DNA from: Drosophila pseudoobscura
Lineage: Eukaryota; Arthropoda; Insecta; Diptera; Drosophilidae
Direction: 5' to 3'
Length of the DNA stretch: 64,000 nucleotides
NCBI RefSeq assembly: GCF_009870125.1
Contig: NC_046680.1
Coordinates: 7,378,001-7,442,000, forward strand
Both the position numbers and the translations under genes were made by a program. The notes below the pieces were generated by a model that ran no database searches, had not been told where the DNA came from, and saw nothing but the letters and a program-made list of their open reading frames with translations. Shown here piece after piece: positions 32,515 through 45,000 of this stretch; positions within the stretch are counted from its first letter, which is position 1; each line of letters begins with the position of its first letter.

Positions 32515-35500
32515 ATGTCACCAACGGGACATGTATCGAAGACGCCCACGCCACACGATAACGATAACAATAGCATCAGCGACGAGCGCGAGGAATGGAG
32601 CGGCAAGGTGGATTTTTTATTATCGGTTATTGGATTCGCCGTCGATTTAGCAAACGTCTGGAGATTTCCCTATTTGTGCTACAAAAATGGAGGTGGTAAG
32701 TATCTATTCTATCCATTTATTCCATCATTTTCTCAGATCTCCTTTGGCTATAGATCATATCTGCACTTCTGGCCTTCTGACCTTCTGGCCGAGGCCAATT
32801 AGGGAATAAAGACATTGCGTGAATTGCTCATGCTGAGTGAAAATAATTTATATGGCTTTACACATCATTGAGCGCCCCACGGAACCCAACACTTTCCGCT
32901 GCCACTCCCACTCCCAATCCCACTCCCATCGCCATTTCTGCCCCCCTCTGGCCTTGTTAACACTTTGTCAAAGTGGTGCGAAGTGCTGTCAGAGTGGGCT
33001 GTGGCATGGGGATGTGGTAGCGTATAAGAGCGCACTTCCTTTGTCAAATTGCATGGAGGGGGATTGTGGTAAAGGACTTATACACATTCAGTTCCTTTTG
33101 CCTGATCCTCGTCGTCAACACCATCATTCAAAACAATTCCAAAAGTTAAGTGCTTTTGTATGACAACTAAATCTGGCAGTCATAATCGCATTTGGCCTCC
33201 TTACCCTCTCTCAGTCATATTCGTACATTCGTGCACTGCCCCCGCCTCTCCATATCCAGGCAATATGTCAGTCGTCCCCTCATATGTGGAGTGCTATGCT
33301 CTCTAGGCTTTTGTTGTTGGGGCACTCACACGCACCGCATTGTAGGAAATTCATGTGCGAAACATGTCTCCATCTCCACTTTCCTTTCCTCTGATTGCGG
33401 CACTTTCCCGTTGATGCGATAAGAATGGATGGGTTTTCGTCCCTTTTCATATAGTTATTACTATTTTATGAATTTTTTTCTGGGGTCTCCCCATCGTGCT
33501 TCCTTTAAAATCATAATAATAAATTGTTATATTTATACGCTTCATTGCGTTCAATCAGTGGCAGCTTTCACTTAAGACCCGTTTAATGTCCCTTGCCTCA
33601 TGGTCGTTGCCACAGCCACCGACTCGCTCAGGTTGCGATTATTACCACAGCTTAGTGAGTATTATTTATTCTCTTTCCATTCTCGTACTTGCAATCCCAA
33701 TAAAGCTGCAGCGACTGTGGCAGCAACAGGCTGTGCCAGCTTCCGTGTACTCGTAGACGATTTTCCTGGGTAAAGTCAAGGGGCCAGCAGTGGCTTAGGA
33801 ATGCTCAGCCTTTTGCAACTGTGGATGAAAACTCTACAAATTTCTGTTACATTTTCAATAGTGGCAATCCATGGAAGTGGAATAAAATATAACAGAGAAT
33901 ATTCAACGATTTTTCATAAATCCTCTTCTTTGGGGTACGGAAAAAGTAATCCAATATATTCGATACATATAAAATCCGTACAAATTTGATAGTTAGGATA
34001 AATAAATAACGACTTTTCTCATCAAACTTGTTCAAAATTTGTAATAGTCATGGTGAACGGTTTAGGCCAGATAAAATGTCCATCATTTTATGAAGAAATT
34101 GAAAAACTTGCCAAAAATGTAACCCGAAAAGTTTGATAAACTTTAAATTGTACTCAAAACCTGACCAGCAGGTCTTGCCCCATGGAAATCTATTCAGTTT
34201 CGATTAGGATATGGGCTCGGAATCGAATTAGGGGCACTACACATACATACTTGTACCTACGAGTATTTCTGCCAGTGTCCTTGTCGAGCTGTTGGAAATG
34301 GGGAAATGCACTTGAAGCGGCGGAAATTATGGTTTCAACAACAGAGCATTGGCCCGTCACAGATGCCTTGCCTTTATTTTATAACTTTTTTTGTTCTACA
34401 TAGTTGACACGACGGAAGTTAGGGTCGATGCTGGCACCGGGCCTTAACAGAGACACCCACCCGCCCATATATATGTATGTATATATCAATATTTCAGTAT
34501 GTACGTATATATATCAGCATAGATGTATATAATAACCGTAGACGACGTTGTCGGCCACTTTGCCTGCTAATAGACATAATCAAATCATAAAGACATCATC
34601 CCCTGTCACTCGACAAAGTATCGATGGCACTCTACCAATTGTCAGGGCCCTGCGATGGGGCAGGGTCTGGGGGTTGGGTGATAGGGCGATGGGGCGATGG
34701 GGAGAGTCAATGGGGTTGCCGGAGGTGACGGAGATGGCTGCACGAGACAGCCAAGCCGTGCTATTCTCCTCCCACTGCCCCGGATGCTGTTAATGTTTTT
34801 AAAATGTCCTTAGAGTGGCACTTGTAAAACAATTTGATTTTCTGTATGAACGAACACCCACCCATAAAAGCATGGGTCCATGGAAATACAAGTGTGTGTG
34901 TAGCGCAGCAGAAGGGCGAACAATGGAGAGGCTGTGACACGGGTCAGTCTCTATATGTGCGGGTTATGCAATCATTATCATAAAAAACGTTGTCACATCA
35001 AAGTTGCAAGTGCCGGAGAGGGAGAGGGGTCGAGTGTTACCACATTTGGGGAGCTTTCGATGATGGGACACCCACCTGTCAGCCGAACCAGTTTTGATAC
35101 CGCGTCAAACTCTTTTTCTGGTATTTCTTGGGCAGCGATGATTAAGACTTTGACTTTAACATTTCCTATTCAGTATTTGAAAGCTCGAACTATCTCTTTT
35201 CAGGCGCTTTTCTTGTGCCCTATGGCATTATGCTGGTGGTCGGAGGCATACCGCTGTTCTACATGGAGCTGGCACTTGGCCAGCACATCCGTAAGGGGGC
35301 CATCACGTGCTGGGGTCGCGTAGTCCCGCTCCTCAAAGGTAAGTCCAGGGATAAGGCAAGGAGGACTCCTTGGAATCATTACAAATATGCTTTCAGGGAT
35401 CGGTTATGCGGTCGTGCTGATCGCGTTCTATGTGGACTTCTACTACAATGTGATCATTGCCTGGTCGTTGCGTTTCTTTTTTGCATCCTTCACCAGCAGC

Positions 35501-37236
35501 TTGCCCTGGACATCTTGCAATAACGTTTGGAATACTCAAAACTGCAGACCGGTAAGGATAACCTCTTAAACACAACCTTTTTCTGGGTAAATCTCAATAC
35601 CGTTCCTTTCCGTTAGTTTGAGAGCCAAAATACTTCACGCGTTCCACTGATAGGAAATGTCAGTGACTTTTCTGCCTTGAACAATGAGAGCCTGCTCTAC
35701 GGCAACGAGTCCTATACCAATGGTTCGTTCACGAGTCTGGAGACAGTGCCAGTGCCAGCGAACCACCACGACGGCTTTCATTCCGCCGCCTCTGAGTACT
35801 TCAAGTGAGTAGTGGTCCCCAGTTAAATGAAAAATTTAATTTATAATCTTCGTCATCTCTTCAATCTCAGCCGCTACATACTGGAGCTGAATCAGAGCGA
35901 AGGCATCCACGACCTGGGCGCCATTAAGTGGGACATGGCCCTGTGCCTGTTGATTGTCTATCTAATCTGCTACTTCTCTCTGTGGAAGGGCATCAGCACG
36001 TCGGGCAAGGTTGTGTGGTTCACGGCACTGTTCCCCTACGTGGTGCTGCTCATCCTTTTGATCAGGGGTCTCACCCTCCCTGGATCGTTCCTGGGCATTC
36101 AGTACTATCTCACGCCCAACTTCAGTGCCATCTACAAGGCTGAGGTGTGGGTCGATGCTGCCACTCAGGTGTTTTTCTCCTTGGGCCCTGGTTTTGGGGT
36201 GCTGTTGGCTTATGCCTCCTATAACAAGTACCATAATAATGTGTACAAGTAAGTGATGCTTCGAATGGGGATAAGTGGTATCCATTTACAAATACTATTC
36301 CTTATCTTTCCGCAGAGATGCTCTGCTAACAAGTTTCATCAACTCGGCCACCAGTTTCATTGCCGGGTTTGTGATATTCTCCGTTTTGGGTTACATGGCA
36401 CATACTCTGGGCGTACGGATCGAGGATGTGGCCACTGAGGGTCCTGGCCTGGTGTTTGTCGTCTACCCGGCGGCCATCGCCACCATGCCGGCTAGCACGT
36501 TCTGGGCTTTGATATTCTTTATGATGCTGCTTACCTTGGGACTCGATAGTTCGGTAAGAAAATTCCCTAAATACAGCCTGTCTAGTGGTAACGTCTTCTC
36601 TCACAGTTTGGTGGATCGGAGGCCATTATCACCGCTCTGAGCGATGAGTTCCCCAAGATACGGAAGAACCGTGAGCTGTTCGTGGCCGGTCTGTTCTCGC
36701 TGTACTTTGTGGTAGGACTGGCCAGCTGCACCCAAGGCGGCTTCTACTTTTTCCATCTCCTGGACCGCTATGCCGCTGGCTACTCGATTCTGGTGGCCGT
36801 GTTCTTTGAGGCGATCGCTGTGTCCTGGATCTATGGCACCAACCGTTTCAGCGAGGACATACGCGACATGATTGGCTTCCCCCCGGGCAGATACTGGCAG
36901 GTATGCTGGCGCTTTGTGGCGCCCATCTTTCTGCTGTTCATTACGGTTTACGGGCTCATGGGCTACGAGCCGCTGACTTATGGCGACTATGTCTATCCCA
37001 GTTGGGCCAATGCGCTGGGCTGGTGCATAGCAGGCTCTTCGGTGATCATGATTCCAGCGGTGGCCATATTCAAGCTGCTTACCACGCCGGGCAGCCTGCG
37101 GCAGCGCCTGACTATACTTACCACGCCGTGGCGTGACCAGCAGTCGATGGCAATGGTGCTGAACGGGGTCACCACCGAGGTGACCCTGGTGCGACTTACC
37201 GACACGGACACTGCCAAGGAACCGGTTGACGTCTGA
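32515..37236 (+). CDS. DAT: Sodium-dependent dopamine transporter (fumin)
   Basis: Exons 32515-32695, 35204-35338, 35397-35551, 35617-35804, 35871-36248, 36316-36553 and 36607-37236 give 634 residues (631 in D. melanogaster, from memory). It is a plasma-membrane SLC6 transporter that clears dopamine from the synapse, with 12 membrane segments. TM1 carries the substrate aspartate (Asp44 in [15 protein letters not shown], the equivalent of the fly Asp46). Other marks are [25 protein letters not shown] (the extracellular disulphide), [29 protein letters not shown], and a C-terminal AKEPVDV. The second extracellular loop is variable and holds five N-x-S/T sites. I first considered SerT, but these motifs are those of fly DAT. 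The start is fixed by an in-frame TAG just upstream of the ATG. Intron 1 is 2.5 kb; the others are short. Confidence 0.96.
32696..35203 (+). other. First intron of DAT
   Basis: A 2.5-kb phase-1 intron splitting the [11 protein letters not shown] stretch after TM1. It holds no gene, but has short repeat runs (tatatatgtatg at about 34466-34530) and G-rich sequence at 34650-34730. Regulatory elements would be plausible in such a large early intron; none can be named by eye. Confidence 0.55.
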
Positions 37237-40128
37237 GTTAGGCCCATGGCCCGTTTTCAAGTTTACTACGTCTAGACTTGGGAATTTACCAACAACTCCT
37301 GTTCACGTACTTTGTTGCATTGCGGAGATAGGAGGAGAAAGAACTCCCCCAGTTAGGATTTGTTTCATCGTTAGCCAATGGTCGGTGCTAGAGGAATAGC
37401 TCTAGGTTGCCAATTGCAAATTTCGCATACAACGTACTTAGGTTTCGGAACCACAAAACGAAAAAGGAAAGCAAAAGAAAAAACAGAAGCTGCTCCAAAC
37501 CATAAGTGTTATGTTAAGAGTAGCTTGTAATTTGTATGGCTAATGCCAGTTATAAGTATATACATATATATACAATGCTGTGTAGATAATACCAATACCA
37601 ATACGAAAAGCACGCCAAACTGTCGTCTAACCAAATCCCTCAAGATATTAGAAATTGTGCGAGAAATCAAAGTCCTGCACCAATGCCAAGGGAATTAAAG
37701 ACACGATCCTTGCTCAGCTCTCAGCAGATTGGGCACAAGATCTGTACATACACAAACAGTAGATGATGTAAAAGCTTTAAACACATTAGAGGATCTCTCA
37801 TCGAACTGAAGCATACGCTGCCACAGTGGAACCACGAAATCCCTTCAAACAGCCATGAAGGGATTTTGTGTTGATTGATTTCCAGTAGTCCCCATTGAAG
37901 TCCCCCAAGAACTACGATTGGTCGTTTAAAGCAGCCATTTTAAACCATCAATTGGAAGTTATACCATCCCCAAGTCAGTGTTCAGTTCTGTATATAGACT
38001 TTTGATATGTTATTGGTTTCTTTTAAAGATTCTTCACACTGAAGCAGAACCGACAGCCATTGGTTTTGCTTCAATTTGTTGAAATAAATTATTAAACTTT
38101 CAGTTAGCGAAATAACTGAATCGTGTTTCCAGTTCTGGGTGGGTTATTTATACGACCCCTATGGGTTCACGAAAGATATCAACTTTGCGGAGTGTGAAAA
38201 TATCTTTATCATAATAATGGCCCCATTAAAGCATTCAAGAACCGCTTCTAGTTTAGATATTAGGGGCTTTTATTTCAATTTGAATGCATTTCATTTGTTG
38301 TATAATTAATTAATTTAGTAACGCGTGAAATTAAATAGGTAACCGTAACAGAACCAACTTAAATGGTGGCTTTATGGATGACATGTATCAAGCAGCGCAG
38401 TTCTCGCTAAAAATCCAACTCTTTCTCTGAGAATTGAGGCAATAAGGTAAATATTATCGTTTATAAATGTATGCATGTATGTATGTATGATGTATGATTG
38501 GTATTCCATACAGCACTATTCAAGCCTTTGCATTAAAAATATATGCGTACGATTAGTTGTGGATAAGAGATATCTGGGTCTTCCTAGTACGAGTAATTGA
38601 TATTGACGGTATTTTGCGGTGTAATGCGGATTACGTATGTTGGTCGGGTTTGGTTTACATAAGTTATGGGGTAATGTGCACCTATTTTGATATTGTTTGA
38701 TTTTGCTGTTCTTTACGTTGATACTTCAGTTATGGCATAGTTTGTGTGGATGATATAGTTCGGATTCTAACCCAGTGGAGCTAAGCATATGTATGTACAA
38801 TAAATACTTTCGATTCTGAATATTCAGACTCGACTGTGGTCTTGATCGGATATATATATATATATATATATATATTTGCGGTATACATACATAGTATCTA
38901 TTCTGTTGCATCGATTACTCGTATGTGTATTGATGCGGCTATATGGGGCATGGGGAATCTTGATAATTGTTTGTGTCTGAGAGTGTTTTGTGCTCGTCGA
39001 TGATTCGCTAACTAATTCGTAAATATATCGTATCTGTTGTGCAATAACGCTTAAAATCATTACATGTATGTATGCATATGAATAAGCAACGTATAGTTCC
39101 ATTACAATCTTCCCGCCGAAAGACACTTTCTGAATTGACAAATGCGCTAAGTGAGTGTCGGATGGATTCACTTAGCTGGCTTTTGAATAGATGTACTCGT
39201 AATCGTATTCGTATTTGTATTCGTATAACAGTTATAAAATCTACATATGTAATTCGTATTACTGTCTGTGCATTGAGATTTGTTCGGTGGATGTTATATA
39301 TTGTATATTATACATATATTGTATACATATATATTATGATATCTGCTATTACTTATTGTTTTGTAGAAAATAACACTCAATCAATTGTTAAAGCATTGGT
39401 TTGTTTTTCGAAAATTAAATTTTCATTTAGAGCGCACATAAAAATTGAATTTCTTTCGATTTCGATTCGATTTCTTTAGAATTTTTAAAAAGTTTTCTAG
39501 AGATACATACATATCAATTACGGAATAAAGCCTTTGAGGCTGTATTGAGAACCTTCTTTAAAGAAAGAAGGTGACGCGAGGGTTTCTGAATTGCGCAAAA
39601 AGTTTAAATGCATATTATTGCAAAGGTTCCTATCTATCATGGCATAATTATCTAAGAACCTGCGCCACCTTTCCCTTCACCTCATTCCAAGCTCGAATCC
39701 AGGTGTTTGGCTTCCTTTCATATCTCCAAGGTTCTGACAATCTCTGGGTGACTTATTAGGTAATTAATTCAACTATAAAGGCTAGATATAGAAACAATCG
39801 CTGGTAAATAATATCAACTTCTATTCAATTGTCAAGTATGAAGTCTACGTAATAGGAAAAATGTCTAAAGTAATTGCCTTATGTATGCTTAAAAGTTACT
39901 GTAATGCACCAAGAGATTTCACTTTCAGTTTTATCAGCGCTATAAGTACGAGTATATCCATAATCATATCAATATCCAATCAACACCTTTACGCGTACTT
40001 GTTTATAAGAAGTACAGTCCGACATTGTGTATATGATACTTAGTCCAACACTCATATTCGAATCATTTGCTATGCACTTTACGAATATATATCCTTGTGA
40101 ATTATCTTTTGTTCCATGATTAAGCATT
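37237..40128. other. DAT 3' UTR and convergent intergenic region
   Basis: The DAT 3' UTR probably runs to the poly(A) signal AATAAA near 38082. Beyond it lies AT-rich sequence with a (TA)n tract at 38851-38875 and tacatatgta-type runs. The syntrophin gene converges from the right. No coding frame is supported. Confidence 0.5.
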
Positions 40129-42081
40129 TTAGGTCTGCTGAATTGAGCTCAAGAATGCCGGATCCACTGAAGCCACTTTGGCTGTGAGGAACGCATGCAT
40201 GCAGAAAAGCAGACTCTGCAGGACTTGACACTCCAACTCCTGTGAAAGATCCGGATAAGATGTATTCGATTGTGATACAAGAGTAGACTCTTACCTTGGT
40301 TTCGATTGCTCGACTATCGTGATCCTGAAAGTGAAGCTTCAACTTGGACTTGCCATCGTCACTGGAGCCCCGCAATTGGGAGAACTTGTAGTGCCAGACC
40401 ACAGCGGATTCGGCGCCCTCGGTGAGTGAGAATCCGGCCTGCCAGTCCAGGGTTAGTCCGCCGCTCTTTCCATGATGCGACACCGCAAAGGTCTTACGCT
40501 AAAGTAGAGATTAAAGATATGGCTAATGGAAACTAGTGAATTCTGGGGTATACCTACACCCAATTTGATAACACTGGTCACAATGGCCGCATTCCAGCTG
40601 TTCTCAATGCGCAGCAACTCCTGGCGGGTCTCCACGCTCAGATACCGAGGCTCGTGACCCGAACTCTGCAGTAGAAAGCAGTGCTGGCGACTGTCTACGG
40701 TCTCGGACTCCTTAACAATGCGAAACATGGTCTGATACACCTTATAGACCACCAAAGCCTTAGTGATCCCAGCCACATTCAACTGGAATTCGGGGAGCGT
40801 TAAGATATATAATGATATAAGTTATAGTAGGTACTCACTGGTGGGGTTTCGAACAGCATCACTTCGGTGCCTTTCAGCAATAAAAATCTGGGCTTATAGC
40901 TTTGCCAGGATATATTGTTGTTGATGACGCCCTCGTTCACCCAACCCATGTACTCGATGCGCTCTCCCACCGCAAAGTTTCGATTGTACAGCTTCATCTG
41001 TAGATTGGAGGCAAAGTTTGGAGTAGGCTTATTGGGGGGTTTCTAGCGCCACTCACCTGTAGATGCGTTAGGCCTACCACATTGTCGGTGATCAACTTGA
41101 GCCATTGACTTAGGATGGCCAATTCATCGCAGTGAATGACCCCCGTGGTGATCCCGTTCAGGCCACGCACTTCGAAGGCATTGGGTCGCAGTTTGTCGGT
41201 ACCGTAAATATATCTCGTTACGTAGGCCATCATCAAGGGTACTGCCACAACATCGGTCCAGCGCTTCTCCGGTTCGGAGCAAATGGACATGGGACGACTG
41301 CAGCTGCGGCTGATTGTTCCACTGTTGACGGATGATTTGTAGCCCTCGTCTGCCTTTAGTTCGGCACAGGTGGCATCGTTGTCAGAGTCAGGTGTATCTT
41401 TGGTTACTTAATAAATAGATTACACATTTAGTATAGATCTTAACAGATCAGTTCTTTCGACTTACATTGCTTCTGTAGAAAGGGCGTTGCGGCTCGATAG
41501 TGCTTCACTGTTAGGACGACAATATCCCCGGCATTTCTCAATATATTGACAGCATCGTCATGCGGACAGGCCGTGATATATTCCCCGTTCACCTTGATGA
41601 TGGCATCGCCCACGAACAGCTGGCCCGTGATGTCCGCCGCCTGATCCTTGTAGATCCGCGATATCAATATCGGTAGCTTGTGCTCCGCTCCTCCTTTTAT
41701 GCTCAGCCCTAGGCCACTCTGCTTCTGGCGCGTAATCTGGACCATTCTTTCCTGTACGTATGAAATCGATATTGTTTAGTCCTATTCTTTCCATAGCTGC
41801 CTGTCATCTCACCTTTGATTCCATGGGCGGTCCATTCGGATGGCAACTGCTTGGCGTTACGATTTCTAGCTTTTGGAGCGAAAGCAGCTCCATTGTGAGG
41901 TTAAGACGAAGTGGTTCCGGTCTGCTTTTGCCATCGCTGACATGGACCATGCCAGTGCGTACCTATGAGGAATTTGTATATGTCAATAAATGGATCTTAA
42001 CGGGAAATAGCTTTGGCATACCTTAAGGTTTTGATCGAGCTTTTCTTCTATTGGCGTAGCCATTGTGTCAGAGAGCTTCAT
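40129..42081 (-). CDS. Syn2: Gamma-syntrophin
   Basis: Exons 42081-42022, 41962-41813, 41751-41466, 41406-41057, 40997-40839, 40782-40558, 40498-40295 and 40239-40129 give 514 residues (human SNTG1 is 517), with all phases closing. Syntrophins are adaptors that bind dystrophin and channel tails at the membrane. Order: an N-terminal half-PH, a PDZ domain (GLGLSIKGGAEHKLPILISR, then QLFVGDAIIKVNG and ILRNAGD), the PH/syntrophin-unique region (EKRWTDVVAVPL, IYGTDKLRPNAFEV, VGERIEYMGWV), and a C-terminal part (WHYKFSQLRGSSDDGKSKLK, CMHAFLTAKVASVDPAF) that is strongly like human SNTG1/2. I take it as Syn2, from memory the gamma class in flies. The first exon ATG (42081) follows an acceptor-like 'ctttag', so a 5' leader exon probably lies upstream. 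Confidence 0.93.
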
Positions 42082-45000
42082 ATTTTCTAAAGTAATTGAA
42101 AGCAAAGAAAATTAAATAAACTGGTGAGTCTTTCGTTTGAATAAGAATAAAAAAAACAGCTTCCTTCTCAGAAATTTATATTATTGCGAAGCGAAATGAA
42201 AGCCCGGACCAAAGGACGGGTCATGGGTCAGTAAATTGGCAAAGCTGGCATCAAAAAGCTTGTCGGCGTAGAGCTATGATGGTTATTATTAGATATGATA
42301 GCCAACAACAGACGGCCAATCAACATGCCCCAGTAAGCAGGCGATTCTTGTTGTTGAGTGGCCATGGCAATGGGGGTTGCAAGAAGTGTAATCAAATTGT
42401 TGGCTCTTTATCGATTGGACATCCACATGCAACCGAAGCATTTCAATGCCTCTTAAATTGCACTGCCACCACTCTAAACCACATATGAATGTAGACTGAT
42501 AGTTCAAGGTGAACAATACAATTGCGTTAATTAAATTACACTTGCAATTAGAATCAATTAGGCGCAGTCAACCCCCCCAGCAGTACTGGGAAATCTCTCT
42601 CGGCAAGAAATGATCCCAAGACAGATATTCAATACAAATACCCACCTATGAACAGAAATAGTACAATGTATATTTGGAGAAAGCATTGGGCCAGCATATG
42701 TTTTCCATTAGGAGTGGAAAACAAATATGCAACCGGAAAACCATGATATGAGTGAAAACACATTGAAGTGGGCCCCCCGCCTGCTGCTGCTGAGTGCCGA
42801 AGTGTGGCCACAACTGTTCGTCAGGAATGGGAAACCGAAATAGGTATTGCGGATAACCAACCACTTGTGCTCCGCAAATAGGGATTGTGGGCGAGGGTGG
42901 CTGCCCAAGACATGTACAGATGGTGCATGCCACAGTTTGATTTGAACTTCAATGATTTCTGAGAAGCAATACCCATCAATCCATGTGCAGCTGATTGATT
43001 TCGTTTACAATGATTGGGGTAGATACGGTCCGTATCTTCTTAAGAGTTAAAGCTGATAGAGATGCTAAGACTTCCTGAAATAATACAATTCTTAGGCAGC
43101 TGTCGAGAGATTATTCCATGAGAAAGCAAGTAATATATATACTCTTTAAGGTCTTAAATCAATCCATGTTCATCATGCGCTTCAAGTCATGTGTCATGGT
43201 ATTGAATAAATTGTCAGACAGCAGACCTACATGAACTCACAGTCGCTTCCCCAATCCTCACACATATGCCTGTTGTCCGGGGCTACCTTTGATTATGGCT
43301 AAATTACGTGTGTGCCTCGGCATGCGTGCTTGCAAACCGTAAAACAGTAAAGTTGGGCACAAGTCAAACCACCAGGAAAGGGACTGTCAAAGAGGGACTC
43401 CGAGAGAGCGAGAGAGAGAAAGAGAGAGAGAGAGAGGGAAAGAGTTATGTCCTTTTCGAACCAAACAAGCGAACATGTTCGCTCGTGTCTCGAGAATCAG
43501 CTGTGCTTTGAAAAGAGCAGCAGGAGGCGAAACCTTTCGGGCGCTGTTTGCCTGAAGTTTCAGCGATTGAACTTTTTGCAGCAGCAGCACTAAAAGAAAC
43601 ACACGCACATGAACCTACACACAGACACATACATACATATGTACTATACGAGTGTGTATATGTATGTACATATATATTCGATACTTTTCGCCAGAGGGAA
43701 AATGTTCATTATTATTTAATGTTTGCTAAACATTTTCCCAGCCCGCCCTCAATCGAGGTAGCGTCGTTGGGATTCCCAAGGGATTAGGACCTCTATATAT
43801 TGACAGAAGTAGTTACACTTACATATATCTATTTATTTATCGTTGTTGTTGTGGTTTCTGTTGGTTTTGGCGTGGCTAAATCGTTTTTATATCAAATGCA
43901 GCTTGTACACACGCGTTCCGAGAAATCGCGTTTTGAATTGGGTCACATTTTCGTTGAAGTTGCACAAGTCTCGCACTCTGCGATTCAATTCTGATGTTTG
44001 ATTTCTAGACGTGGCCTGAACCCGTTCGTGGCCTGGCCGCACGATTTGTCCAAATCGGAACTCATAAAAGTATGCTAAATTTCCGTTGTTTGTCACAGTT
44101 TTGCCCACTTCACCAGAAATGTATATGCACTGGGTATACACGGGGTGTGCGGGTGGGGGGAGTACGTGGGTCGCCGTTGCCCTCCTGCGTTCGAAAGCAC
44201 AACGTTCCCAAAGGCTGTACGGTAGCGAACTGAGAGCACGGCACGACTCCGCTATAAACATGTTGAAAGCGGGACGGAACTTTCTCTCGTCCCCAACAGC
44301 TCCAAAGCACTGAAGCTTTGTGCAGCCTTGTGCAGGCCCCCATATGTTGGAGTCGCGGCTCCCGAGCGGAGGGCTTTGTGCTTGCTCGGTCACGTCCGAC
44401 AGTTTTACCATTGGGGTAGGTAAGCATTCGAAATTTCGATATAGAAAGGAAAGCTTAATGAAAAGAGCTTTCTGGCAAAAGTCGGAATTATGGTAGGTGG
44501 CGCAGTCGTGGAATGAAATGGTTAGTTCTATCAGAAAACACCACATTTAATGGTGGCGACACTATATTGTAAGTACTATAATGTGAGTTTATTGTAATAC
44601 CATAATAACTATCAAAAATGTTTGAAATACGCGGTATATATTTCGAGAGAGGCCTCAAAGAGAATTTCCGATGAGCCTTGGAATAGAAAACCCTATCAAC
44701 AAAACAGGGATTATCGTATACCTCCAGCTAAACACTTTTTCAGAGTTTATTTCTTCTTCAGATGTTTTGCAAACAGGAAATCCCCCGCCCCTTCATTTTT
44801 GGCAAACAGTTTGGATCACTATATCATATTGAATCCACTTAAAATGGGTGGATGAGCAGAAAAGGTCTAGATCTACGTGTATGGGCACAAAGAAAGCTGC
44901 ATCTTCCAAAATTCGGGTAAATACTTGAGTTAAAGAGCCTTTCTAAAGATATTTATTGAGCTGTTGCTCTACCTGTAGGTAATCCCGCCAATATACCGAC

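Noticed and set aside
32515-37236. Serotonin transporter (SerT) as the identity of the SLC6 gene
   Set aside because: The TM1, loop and C-terminal motifs ([20 protein letters not shown]) are those of fly DAT; fly SerT has a different N-terminus and TM1 context as I recall it.
43887-44546. A 219-codon minus-strand frame
   Set aside because: Overlaps the candidate Syn2 promoter, shows no domain, and has a reading-frame composition unlike the neighbouring real genes.
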